In this document: one piece after another, positions 47,666-56,900 of the stretch
Layout of the letters: every line of letters begins with the position of its first letter
How positions within the stretch are numbered: the stretch's first letter is position 1
DNA from: Calditrichota bacterium
GTDB taxonomy: Bacteria > Electryoneota > AABM5-125-24 > Hatepunaeales > Hatepunaeaceae
Length of the DNA stretch: 64,000 nt
Assembly (NCBI GenBank): GCA_018644935.1
Contig: JABGPL010000001.1
Location: 1-64,000, forward strand
Reading direction: 5' to 3'
Translations under genes and position numbers: made by a program
The notes under the pieces: model-generated
Told to the model about the DNA's origin: nothing
The model's input: only the letters and a program-made list of their open reading frames with translations
The model's database searches: none

Positions 47666-47694
47666 GTTTATCCTTACAGTTTACTTTTCTCTGA

Positions 47695-48060
47695 TCAGTC
47701 ATCTTTCAGAGGCAAATGTTTTCTTCTTTTAGTGTTAATCGAAACGAGTTTTGAGGAGATCTTCCTGGTCTTATATAACGCTTTTACGACTTTGTGGGCT
47801 GATGATTCCCGTTTCTTTTTGCGATTTGCTTTTATCTTGCCATGTTGAGATTCAAAGTCTGCAACCAACCTTTCAAGGTCTTGAGTAAGTTTCTTTATGG
47901 AAGCAGGGGGCATTATTACAACTTTCTCACCAAATCGAATATACATCTCTGCAAAGTTATGTCCGACCTGAACATTATCCACTTTAAGGTCATTTTCACC
48001 AGATCCAGTGGGTTCTGATGATTTCAAGTTTGTATCAGAGTTTTGCCATTTTATCTTCAT
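47695..48060 (-). CDS. Small DUF3467-like protein
   Basis: A 121-aa protein. Its central part (NVQVGHNFAEMYIRFGEKVVIMPPASIKKLTQDLERLVADFE) resembles DUF3467, a small alpha/beta family whose function is unknown to me. The N-terminal 25 residues look disordered and the C-terminal 40 residues are very basic (NRKKKRESS, KRRKHLPLKDD), which could bind nucleic acid. It starts 3 bases after the lipoprotein gene's stop and precedes DUF47 and PiT, so it is probably part of the phosphate operon. The family call is from memory of the motif and is uncertain. Confidence 0.5.
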   Translation of the reverse strand: MKIKWQNSDTNLKSSEPTGSGENDLKVDNVQVGHNFAEMYIRFGEKVVIMPPASIKKLTQDLERLVADFESQHGKIKANRKKKRESSAHKVVKALYKTRKISSKLVSINTKRRKHLPLKDD

Positions 48061-48063
48061 GAT

Positions 48064-48867
48064 CTAAATGTTGTTTAAACAATAAAACAGGATTTTTTCA
48101 ATCAACTCCCACTCCGAATCAGGATCTCCCGGTTCAATTGAATAGCCAGTTCCATCCCGCTCATTGTTTTCTTCGATCTCAAGCTGACAGCCAGAAAGCA
48201 CAACTCGTCCTGCTCCAAATGGGAAAGCAATAATTGCTGGATTCCCAGTTATAACATATCTGTAAACTACAGATATTCCTCCGGAGTGAAAGATGTTGAA
48301 CTCAGGTCCCCAACGATACAGGCTTACGTATTGATTCGCTGAATTCCTGCTGATTTCATGACCTCGATCCGACAATATAATATCGGTTAAAACTTCATCT
48401 GGATAGGGTCTAATGCGATCAACCGGCCAAACAGCGTCGCCTCTAAACAATCCTGCTCCTGCCCAATGTCCCGAGTCTGAATCAGCAATTGCCGCCCCAC
48501 CACCTACTCCGAAGAAACCATGCCCAAACTCCACATAATTTCGAATTCTGGTCAAACCGATTGACCCTAGATTCACGGAATACTCTCTGGGATCTCCACC
48601 AGGCCAGATTATCATTCGATATTTATTCAAGTTGCCAGTAAAGAACACAACATCATCAAACACTTCGACGTCAAAACCTGCATTTTCTACTGCATGAGTG
48701 AGAGCTGTCACCGATTCTGCCCAAGTCCCGGAACCATTGAATATCCCTACATCAATGATATCTGCAGGATCTATCGGATTCGATCCCTCACATCCGAATA
48801 AGAGCAGAATAGCTAAAGCAAATAAGAACAAACTCTTTGTTCGAGTATCTGTCTTCCTGAAAAGCAA
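48064..48867 (-). CDS. Lipoprotein with BPL_N/glutamine amidotransferase-like domain
   Basis: The sequence SLFLFALAILLLFGCEGS is a lipoprotein signal with a lipobox ending in cysteine. The mature part (DVGIFNGSGTWAESVTAL, YRMIIWPGGDPREYS, GHGFFGVGGGAA) resembles the biotin-protein-ligase N-terminal domain (BPL_N), a class I glutamine amidotransferase fold; the usual nucleophilic cysteine is not evident (GVGGGAA). The ORF-track start is an unsupported TTG. A TTG at 48867 has GAGG 5 bases before it and gives a 267-aa protein beginning MLFRKTDTRTKS, which makes a proper signal peptide. It is the first gene of the phosphate operon, and its role there is unknown. Confidence 0.65.
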   Translation of the reverse strand: MLFRKTDTRTKSLFLFALAILLLFGCEGSNPIDPADIIDVGIFNGSGTWAESVTALTHAVENAGFDVEVFDDVVFFTGNLNKYRMIIWPGGDPREYSVNLGSIGLTRIRNYVEFGHGFFGVGGGAAIADSDSGHWAGAGLFRGDAVWPVDRIRPYPDEVLTDIILSDRGHEISRNSANQYVSLYRWGPEFNIFHSGGISVVYRYVITGNPAIIAFPFGAGRVVLSGCQLEIEENNERDGTGYSIEPGDPDSEWELIEKILFYCLNNI

Positions 48868-48974
48868 GTAATCCTCATAACATTCAAATTTGTACGTAAT
48901 ATCGGGAAAAAATATCGGAATTGATATCTTTATCAACCATTATTCTACGTTATTCTCTTTTTGTAGCACCACAA

Positions 48975-49112
48975 AATACTGAATACATATGATGTTATTT
49001 ATTTAGTACTTATACTCGATTGTACAAAAGCAATGCCAACCATTTTTTAATCAGTTGTTATCAAAAGCAATAATCAAATAAACATAATATCACTTGACAT
49101 ATGTTCAGTATT
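48975..49112. repeat. Imperfect inverted repeat flanking two divergent promoters
   Basis: The word AATACTGAATACATATG at 48975-48991 is nearly the reverse complement of CATATGTTCAGTATT at 49098-49112 (two extra bases in one arm). Each arm has the same orientation relative to its own gene, the lipoprotein gene on the minus strand and imuB on the plus strand. This could be a pair of operators for one regulator. Confidence 0.45.
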
Positions 49113-49122
49113 GTAATATATT
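49094..49122 (+). promoter_or_regulatory. Strong sigma-70 promoter of imuB with overlapping dyad
   Basis: A consensus TTGACA (49094-49099), exactly 17 bases, then TATATT (49117-49122), 30 bases before the GTG at 49153. The near-palindrome TGACATATGTTCA spans the -35 box. It differs by one missing base from a TGAACATATGTTCA dyad, whose core is the Firmicutes-type LexA box (GAAC-N4-GTTC). Damage-inducible control is therefore plausible but not shown. Confidence 0.6.
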
Positions 49123-49152
49123 TTACCTGTGAATAATTAAACCATTTGTTAA

Positions 49153-50403
49153 GTGCTGAAAAAAAGATCAATAGTCTTCATGGGAATACCCGCTTTCCCA
49201 ATTGCAGTTGAAAGAGCCCTGTCTTCGAGATTGCGGGAACGTCCGGTAATCCTCGTTAAAACGGACAATCCACGATCACGCTGCCTAAGTGTTTCGCAGG
49301 AAGCAAGGCAATACGGTGTCGTGTCAGGAATGTCATTGCATGATGCTAAACGACATTGTCGGGACATATCAGTTCTGCTTCCAAATCCATCAGTCTACAA
49401 ACGGGCAATGGATGCGATTCAAAAAGTAATCTGCGAGTTCACCCCGCTGTGTGAACCAGTACGTCCCGGGCAGAGCTATCTTGATCTAACTGGATGTAAT
49501 CGTCTTTTTGGGAGCACTTCTTCTGCCACCCAGCAGATTCAACAAGAGATAACCAAAAAACTGAAACTCCCGGCAGAAGCCGGAATTGCTGCGAATAAAC
49601 TGGTTAGCCGAGTGGCTGCAATTGATGCTCAGATTTCAGGAATGGTTGAAGTTGAATTTGGAGGTGAAGAGCCTTATCTCGCACCTCATAGAGTAAATGT
49701 CCTGCCGTCAGTTGACCGAATCATGCGGAACCTTCTGAACGAACTCAACCTAAGATTTGTCCAGGAAGTCAAAGCAATTGAGCTTGAAATACTACTGGCG
49801 GCACTTGGGCCGACAGCTTTTTCGCTTTCTCGGCAATCGAAGGGAATAGATCCATCCCCGGTTCTTCCTCCATATGCGCCACCTAAACTTATAGTCAATG
49901 AAGAACTAAAAGAGGATACAAACGACCGAGATATTCTCGAATCCGTCGTCCGAAAACTCGTCCTCGAGGGAGTTTTTCAACTTCAGCAATCGAGACGTTA
50001 CTCCAGTATGGTCGAACTAAAACTAACTTATAGTGATGGGCGACAGAGTATTGAGATTAGACAGTTCCGAAAACCGCAATGCGAGAGCCTGCAATTGCTT
50101 AAAGATACGGGAGAACTCTTAAAAAGAGCTTTCAACAGAAGAGTTCGGGTCAGACACATTGAGCTGATTTTTCACCGCCTGAGTCAAATGGCAATTCAAC
50201 TCGATTTATGGCAGAGGAAATCCAATCTACTGATTGAGAAGAGTATAACTCCGAAAATCGAATATGATCTCGTTCAGGTTCAGAAATCACATTCCGAGGA
50301 GTTTGAGCTCATGAAAATCAAAAAGAAACGTGCCTTAGAAGCACTTTCAATAATTCAAGCTCGGTTTGGTAAGGATTCTTTGAAACTTGGGACGGTTCAT
50401 TGA
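49153..50403 (+). CDS. imuB: ImuB-like, catalytically inactive Y-family polymerase homologue
   Basis: The protein has the Y-family framework: IVFMGIPAFPIAVERAL (palm start), PLCEPVRPGQSYLDLTGCNRLFG, GIAANKLVSRVAA, and a little-finger end ALSIIQARFGKDSLKLG. In active enzymes the first block is D-M-D and the second has D-E. Here the aligned positions are G-I-P and G-Q, so all metal-binding carboxylates are gone. That is the defining feature of ImuB, which docks the mutasome. QLDLW (about 349-353) resembles a beta-clamp binding motif. It is followed by dnaE2; imuA is not in the window. The GTG start has no clear ribosome site, but later starts would remove the conserved N-terminus. Confidence 0.8.
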   Translation: MLKKRSIVFMGIPAFPIAVERALSSRLRERPVILVKTDNPRSRCLSVSQEARQYGVVSGMSLHDAKRHCRDISVLLPNPSVYKRAMDAIQKVICEFTPLCEPVRPGQSYLDLTGCNRLFGSTSSATQQIQQEITKKLKLPAEAGIAANKLVSRVAAIDAQISGMVEVEFGGEEPYLAPHRVNVLPSVDRIMRNLLNELNLRFVQEVKAIELEILLAALGPTAFSLSRQSKGIDPSPVLPPYAPPKLIVNEELKEDTNDRDILESVVRKLVLEGVFQLQQSRRYSSMVELKLTYSDGRQSIEIRQFRKPQCESLQLLKDTGELLKRAFNRRVRVRHIELIFHRLSQMAIQLDLWQRKSNLLIEKSITPKIEYDLVQVQKSHSEEFELMKIKKKRALEALSIIQARFGKDSLKLGTVH

Positions 50404-50431
50404 ATGATGTGATTTTCTGTTCGTGATTTAA

Positions 50432-50455
50432 GGGCGAATAGTTACTCGCCCCTAC
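50432..50455. repeat. Small palindromic repeat (GGGCGA...TCGCCCCTAC)
   Basis: A 6-bp stem (GGGCGA / TCGCCC, 8-base loop) followed by CTAC lies between imuB and dnaE2. Another hairpin with the same CCCCTAC end occurs at 59937-59960 with different stem bases. It may weaken read-through from imuB to dnaE2. Confidence 0.5.
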
Positions 50456-50497
50456 CATCCGTGCCAGACAAATCTAAAATTGAGATTAAGGATAAGC

Positions 50498-53400
50498 TTG
50501 TACGCCGCATTAAACATACATTCCTATTATTCAATAGGATGGGGAACGACATCTCCAGAAATCATCTGCCAGAGAGCTCGCGACTATGGATGCAGTGCTC
50601 TGGCAATCACTGACACCGATAGTATTTACGGGCTGATTTTCGGGCTTGATTATGCTAAAACCTTTGGCGTCAGAGCAATTGTCGGGGCAGAATTATCTTC
50701 ACAAGGAAGACGAGTTACACTTCTCGTCCGCAATCGAGCCGGATACTCTAATCTCTGTCATCTGATAACCAAGCGCAAACAGGATTGCAACTTCATGCTT
50801 GAGAAGGCTCTGCTCGAACACTCGGATGGATTGGTGATAATGACGGACAATGTGATCTTGTTAAAGAACCTGTTTGGAAAAGTTCAGCATCTTTATGCCG
50901 AGTTGATACGAGCTGCTCCTGTCGTTGAATTGCTACGAACAGCACGTACGCTGGGTGTCAAACCAGTTGCGACCTGTCGCGCGTTCTGGGTAGATCCGAA
51001 GGATTATCAGCTTCATCGTCTGAACCGAGCAATTTCACTGAATACCACCTTTCACGATCTTCCTGCTTCAGAATGTGTATCACCAAGATCCAGATTTTTG
51101 AGCGAACCGGAAATGCGAGGTGCGTTTGATTTTTGCCCGGAAGCTGTCGACAACACATTGGAAGTTGCCGGATTGTGCAACTGGGAGCCTGATTTCGGTA
51201 TAGTTTACCCTGAGGTCAATCCAAACGTGAACGGGCAGGCGATTGGACAGCTCAGGAAGATGGCTTATACCGGGGCTCGGAATCGCTATGGACAGATTTC
51301 AGACGAGGTAACCAATCGACTTGAACATGAGTTAAAACTCATTGAGGAGAAAGGATTCGCTCCGGTTTTTCTCGTTGTTGAGGACATCGTTAACAAGTCC
51401 CCTCGCACCTGCGGACGGGGATCGGCTGCCGCCAGTATTGTATCCTACTGTCTCGGAATAACCCATGTGGAACCACTGACCAACAAACTTTTTTTTGAGC
51501 GATTCATCAACTCGGCTCGAGTAGATCCACCCGACATCGACATTGACTTTGCATGGGATGAGCGGGATGATGTTCTGGATTATGTTTTTAACAAATATGG
51601 TGTCGACAATGCCGCGATGGTCTCAAACCACGTCACATTTCAGAAGCGATCTGCAATTCGGGAAACTGCAAAGGTATATGGACTTCCCGATGCCGAGATT
51701 GGGGCAGTCACGAAAAAGATATCCTATAGTTTTAGATTTAATGAAATGGAGTTACAGGAGCAACCAGCTCTCCGTGAACAGAGCTTCGCCCCGCCCTGGG
51801 ATGAGATTCTAGTGCTTGCGGAGCGATTGGACGGCATTCCCCGTCATCTTTCAGTCCATTGCGGCGGGGTGGTTGTTACTCCGGGTCCGACTGCAAACTG
51901 GGTTCCGACTGAGGTCGCTCCGAAGGGCGTTAGGATTATCCAATGGGAAAAAGATCAGACTGAGGACTCAGGACTCGTTAAAATTGACCTGCTTGGGAAT
52001 CGCTCGCTGGCGGTCATTCGCGATGCATTAATCGCGGTAAAGGAGAATCACAACGTCGAAATCGACTATTCGAGCTGGACACCGCAGACAGATCCTGCCA
52101 CTCAGGATTTAATCGCCCGTGGCGACACGATGGGTGTCTTCTATGTTGAATCCCCTGCCACCCGACTGCTCCAGAAAAAAGCCGGAGTTGGGGATTACGA
52201 CCATCTCGTCCTCCACTCTTCTATGATCCGACCAGCAGCCAACAAGTTCATCAATGAGTACCTCAGACGGCTAAAAGGTGAACCCTACGAACCGCTTCAT
52301 CCATTGATCGGTGACTTGCTCGACGACAACTACGGAGTAATGGTCTATCAGGAGGATGTGACTCGTGTTGCAATGAAACTCGCAAATTTCCCACTGCCTG
52401 AAGCTGAAGAACTGCGAAAGATATTATCGAAGAAACATAAACACCGCCGATTACTCGACCTCCGCCAGAAATTCTATGATGGAGCTCGACAGAACGGAGC
52501 CGAGCTTGAGACCATTGATAAAATTTGGGAAATGATCATGAGTTTTGCCGGATACTCATTCTGTAAACCGCATTCTGCGTCTTATGCCTTAGTAAGTTTC
52601 AAGAGTGCCTACCTCCGTGCTCATTTTCCGGCTGAGTTCATGGCAGCAGTCATCTCAAACATGGGTGGTTTTTATGCGACATTCGCCTATGTTTCCGAAG
52701 CCAAACGGATGGAGATAATTGCGTTGCCACCTGACATTAACAAGAGCCGGATTAAGTACTTTGGGATGACTAATTGTGAGCCGATAGCCCGTCATTCCCG
52801 CGCAGGCTGGAACCCAGAAAACACAGTTTCCAATGCAACTCCACCTTCCAGTCAAGTAGAAACACCTAATGGAACTCATCCTACCCCACGCGGATGGCTC
52901 CGAGTCGGACTAATGCAAATCAAAGGACTATCGGAAGACACTCTCGAGCATATCATCGAAGCTCGGGAGGAGTCACTGTTTGTCAACTTCGAGGACTGCA
53001 TCAAACGCGCAAAACTAACTCCATCAGAAGCACGTCTCCTCGTTCTTGCCGGATGCTTCGACCGTCTCGAAAAAGACAAATCACGCCCTGAACTGCTCTG
53101 GACACTAGCACTTTCAGATGATAAGAAACACAAAGAAACTCAAGGCAGCCTCTTCGCGACCCCAAAACGAAAAGCACCCAAGCCACCACAATACAGCCCC
53201 GACACATTCCTGAAGCAGGAGGTCGAAACACTCGGATTTCTGATTAGTCAGCATCCACTCGAACTATACAAAAAAGCCCTCGAATACCGCCCGGTAGTTC
53301 AAGGCAAGCACCTCCACCGCTACATTGGTCAAAAAGTAGAATTCGCAGGCTGGTTAGTGACCGGAAAAATCGTCCCCACCAAAGACCGAGAGCAAATGGA

Positions 53401-53572
53401 ATTCGTAACCTTTGAAGACACGACAGCTCTGATAGAAACCGTCCTATTCCCCGATGCATTCAAACGCTTCAGCCACATAATCAACTACACCCGTCCCTAT
53501 CGATTATTCGGCAAGGTTGAGGAGGATTTTGGGGCGGTGACGGTTAGTGTGGAAAGGGTGGGGTATTTGTAG
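50498..53572 (+). CDS. dnaE2: Error-prone DNA polymerase III alpha (DnaE2/ImuC type)
   Basis: This C-family polymerase does translesion synthesis with ImuB. The catalytic aspartates are present in PPDIDIDF and in KIDLLGNRS. The N-terminal PHP domain is degenerate (NIHSYYS instead of HxH, TDTDS instead of TDH), so it should not act as a nuclease. Helix-hairpin-helix (GLSEDTLEHIIEAREE) and OB-fold (VEFAGWLVTGKIVPTKD) regions follow. I use the TTG at 50498, with AAGGA 6 bases upstream (1024 aa), rather than the ORF-track TTG at 50480. Two oddities: a palindromic repeat is inserted in frame (ARHSRAGWNPE, about residues 763-773), and the stop codon lies inside a second repeat of the same family. 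Confidence 0.9.
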   Translation: MYAALNIHSYYSIGWGTTSPEIICQRARDYGCSALAITDTDSIYGLIFGLDYAKTFGVRAIVGAELSSQGRRVTLLVRNRAGYSNLCHLITKRKQDCNFMLEKALLEHSDGLVIMTDNVILLKNLFGKVQHLYAELIRAAPVVELLRTARTLGVKPVATCRAFWVDPKDYQLHRLNRAISLNTTFHDLPASECVSPRSRFLSEPEMRGAFDFCPEAVDNTLEVAGLCNWEPDFGIVYPEVNPNVNGQAIGQLRKMAYTGARNRYGQISDEVTNRLEHELKLIEEKGFAPVFLVVEDIVNKSPRTCGRGSAAASIVSYCLGITHVEPLTNKLFFERFINSARVDPPDIDIDFAWDERDDVLDYVFNKYGVDNAAMVSNHVTFQKRSAIRETAKVYGLPDAEIGAVTKKISYSFRFNEMELQEQPALREQSFAPPWDEILVLAERLDGIPRHLSVHCGGVVVTPGPTANWVPTEVAPKGVRIIQWEKDQTEDSGLVKIDLLGNRSLAVIRDALIAVKENHNVEIDYSSWTPQTDPATQDLIARGDTMGVFYVESPATRLLQKKAGVGDYDHLVLHSSMIRPAANKFINEYLRRLKGEPYEPLHPLIGDLLDDNYGVMVYQEDVTRVAMKLANFPLPEAEELRKILSKKHKHRRLLDLRQKFYDGARQNGAELETIDKIWEMIMSFAGYSFCKPHSASYALVSFKSAYLRAHFPAEFMAAVISNMGGFYATFAYVSEAKRMEIIALPPDINKSRIKYFGMTNCEPIARHSRAGWNPENTVSNATPPSSQVETPNGTHPTPRGWLRVGLMQIKGLSEDTLEHIIEAREESLFVNFEDCIKRAKLTPSEARLLVLAGCFDRLEKDKSRPELLWTLALSDDKKHKETQGSLFATPKRKAPKPPQYSPDTFLKQEVETLGFLISQHPLELYKKALEYRPVVQGKHLHRYIGQKVEFAGWLVTGKIVPTKDREQMEFVTFEDTTALIETVLFPDAFKRFSHIINYTRPYRLFGKVEEDFGAVTVSVERVGYL
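52785..52822 (+). repeat. Palindromic repeat inserted in frame inside dnaE2
   Basis: The bases TAGCCCGTCATTCC, a TTCC...GGAA dyad and CCAGAAAAC are shared with, or typical of, dispersed bacterial palindromic repeats that often read as RHSRxxGNPE in protein. Here they encode ARHSRAGWNPEN, in a 35-40 residue segment that other DnaE2 proteins do not need. The same 14-base word starts the repeat at 53569. Confidence 0.7.
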
Positions 53573-53700
53573 CCCGTCATTCCTGCGAACGCAGGCTAAC
53601 TGCTTCGCTTGCGAAGTGCATCCAGAGGAGTTCCCGATGAGAAGAACTATCGTTTTTAAATATTAGCTCCGCTGGACACCTGCGTTCGCAGGTGAGACGG
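53569..53700. repeat. Multi-hairpin inverted-repeat element at the dnaE2 stop codon
   Basis: The element begins with TAGCCCGTCATTCC, whose TAG is the dnaE2 stop. It contains hairpins CCTGCG-AA-CGCAGG, CTTCGC-TT-GCGAAG and CACCTGCG-TT-CGCAGGTG, and its outer arms pair (TCCAGAGGAG with CTCCGCTGGA, one mismatch; CCGTC with GACGG). It looks like a small non-coding mobile repeat. It is part of the gene-free stretch 53573-53940. Confidence 0.7.
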
Positions 53701-53833
53701 TTGCTGCTCATCAGTTGTTCGGGAAAGTTGAGGAGGATTTTGGGCTAAGACATTTGGTGCGGAAAAGATTGAGTGTTTTAAAGATGGACTCCTATTCAAA
53801 TCGGGAATAACGAGTATGAGTTCAGTTATCTGA
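53701..53833 (+). pseudogene. Degenerate second copy of the dnaE2 3' end
   Basis: Directly after the repeat, the plus strand reads HQLFGKVEEDFG, matching YRLFGKVEEDFG at the true end of dnaE2, and goes on to align with its last 35 or so bases if one base is lost (frameshift). Beyond, the shifted frame runs to a TGA at 53831-53833. There is no start codon or upstream part. The remaining 53834-53940 holds only the leader of the next gene. Confidence 0.65.
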
Positions 53834-53940
53834 TTTAGCATCTAGTTCAATTTATCTTCTCCACCACAAAGGCTTTACAAAATATTTTCCTTATATTGTA
53901 AGATTGCACCAAAACGATTTTAACCTGAAATGGACAAACA

Positions 53941-56900
53941 ATGACATTTACGAAATACATTCTCACGATTGCGATCTTAACTTGCGTCTTTACTCTGCAA
54001 GTGATTGCTATGCCGCCGCTTACAGGAGTGGAACCTCAAGCTCCGGCTGGTGTTAACGCTCCGGGCAGGGCTGAGATTCCGCGGGATGATCCACAGCTTG
54101 AGGGGGATTGGAATAGCCTTGTTATTCTGATTGACTTTGATGATTACCCATGGGATTATCAGGATGATCCGAACTTTGATAATGAGGGTCTGCCCTACGA
54201 CTTTGATCATTTTAATGAGATGCTGTTCTCTGAGGATAGTTATCAACATCCCGGTTCTGAGAGCGAATTTACGGGCTCGATGCGGGATTATTATCATGAG
54301 ATATCTAACGACGAATTCAATATCACCGGGACGATAACCCAGTGGTGGCGTGCTCCTGAGAATTATAACTTTTACTGCAACGCCGACGGTGAATCCGGGA
54401 CTGAGGACGACAATGGTTACAGACCTTACCCAGAAAATGTACAGGGATTGGTTGAGGCAGCGCTTGAAGCACTTGACGGGACTATCGACTACTCGGAATT
54501 TGATAATGATGACGATGGCTTCCTCGATGCTCTGTTTATCGTTCACTCCGGTCCGGGAGCTGAAGCTGTAGTAAATGATGAAGAGAGAGCCGGGTATTTC
54601 TGGTCGCATAAATGGCAGATTAATGAGGTTGAATATGATGGGACGGTCATCAGCACATACTCTATTGAACCACAGGATGGCTCAATTGGCGTTTTCTGTC
54701 ATGAATTCGGGCATGTCGTCGGTCTTCCTGATCTGTATGATACCGATGGCTCCTCTGAAGGCATAGGAGAGTGGGGTTTGATGAGTGGGGGTGGGTGGGC
54801 ACATAAGGCGGGTGATCCCGCCGGTACATCACCAGTTCACATGTGCGGCTGGGCGAAGAATAGACTCGGCTGGGTTGATGTAATAAATATAGAAGGTACT
54901 GTTGAGAATTTAGTAATTACACCCGTCGCCAATAACCACACCATATACCGTCTTTGGACCAATGGTGAAAATGATGATGAATCTGTCGAGTATTTCCTGC
55001 TCGAAAATCGCAGACGGATTGGATTTGATGCAGGTTTAGTAAGACGGCAGGTCGATTGGGACCTACCTGCCCCGGAAGGATTGCTGATCACTCACATTTG
55101 GGATTGGGCTGGAAGTAATCGTGAAGACAATGCAAGATGGGTAGATGTTGAGGAAGCTTCACCAGTATTTATCGGTGATGAAGCAGTAGAACATTTGAAT
55201 GGGGACAGGATTTCTGGAGATGATCAAAATCTCTATTTTCCAAACCGCGGTGACAACGGCGACCTCTGGCCCGGTTTCTCTGCTCTAATGGAAGACTCCA
55301 CAGACTGGACGGGTGAACGTGACAGAATGCATTTCGGGAATCAAACTATTCCCAATAGTAATACACTTGCCGGATTCCCATCATTGGTTGATGTCTCTGA
55401 AATAAGATTTGATGGTGAAAACATTATTTGCAATATCTCAGTTGAACCACCCCGTGTACCGCTAATTTTTGTGCAGGAATGGACGCTCACGGATGAAAAC
55501 GACGGCAACGGAAACAATATACCCGGTGCGGGTGAAAGAGTTGAGCTCCATTTGAATCTCCACAACATCGGAGGGGTTGAGGCTACTAACGTCACAGCAA
55601 CCTTCACAACACAGAGTGAATTGATTGAAATCGTAGAACCTGAAGTCAGCTTTAACGATCTTGAGACAGACTCAAGTGGACAAAACCTTACACCAGTAAT
55701 CATTGACATCTCACCAGATACTCCGGTTCCATCTGATATTGAGCTGATTGTTACTGTGACTGCGGATAACGGATACGAGATGTCAGACGTTTTCATCCTC
55801 GAGGTCAGAAAACAGCACGAATGGTTCAAATATCACGAAAATCCGGTGTTGTTCTCAAACTGGCAGATAACATCGCATGATGTTTTCGTCGAAGATGGGC
55901 TGGTAAAATGTTGGTTTGTGATTGGCGACTTAAATCGTGACATGCCTGGTCGTGTCGCATTTTCGACCAGCATTGATGGAGGTTACACCTGGGATTTGGA
56001 AGAACGTGTTATTTTGGAAGCACATCCCGACCTTGCCTGGATGGAACGCGGGATCAGCTCGCTCGGAATTTTCAGGACGATGCAGCGGTACTTGATGGTG
56101 TTCACCACACCAACCGGAGAAACCGGTGCGGCAATTGGATTTGCAACCTCCGAAGACGGAATTGACTGGACAATTCAACCTGAACCAATCGTTCAGGAAG
56201 GTAATGCCTGGGTTGGCGAAATTTCAAAATACGGTCAACTTGGTATTGTTGAGACGAACCCCGGAATCTACGTCCTCGCATTTGCCGGAAAGAACGGCAG
56301 AGGTCAGAGTATTATCGGCTGCGCTAATAATGCTGAGCCCAACAATTTCAGTCAGTGGAATTTATGGCGCTCCGCTCTTTTCACCGCATCAAATGAGGAG
56401 ACCAAGTTTGACAGTGGTATAATCTCTGCGCCAGAACTTCTCTCAGCCGGAAGGACCAAATCATTGATCTATTCTGCCTCCATGCAAGGTGAAGAAAGTG
56501 TAAACCGTGTCGGTCAGGCGGCATTCGGACAACACCCAAGCCGGCATGAGGGTCTTGATTCTGGTGGTTCCATCTTAGTTCCTGATGGTATCGGTGGTTG
56601 GGGTGAATCACTCTCACTTGCAGGAGCTCGGTATTTCTACTGGCAGGGCGAAAAACGGATGTCGTTCAACGGTTGGGCAGACACAGATGGTGACAGTCCT
56701 CTTTACGCCATTGGGATAGCATTACAAGAACCGACTTTATCAGTACCATCCGAAAACAACTCAAATCCGTCGTCTGTTTCAACACTGACCCTAAATTCTG
56801 CCTTCCCGAATCCTTTTAACAACGTTACCTCAATAAGTTATTCAACATCTGTTCCTGGAATAGTTCAGGCAGGAATTTACGACCTGTCAGGCAGAGAAGT

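Noticed and set aside
53977-54609. 210-aa minus-strand ORF inside the protease gene
   Set aside because: It lies wholly inside a well-supported plus-strand gene, has low-complexity composition and no recognisable motif. It is a shadow frame.
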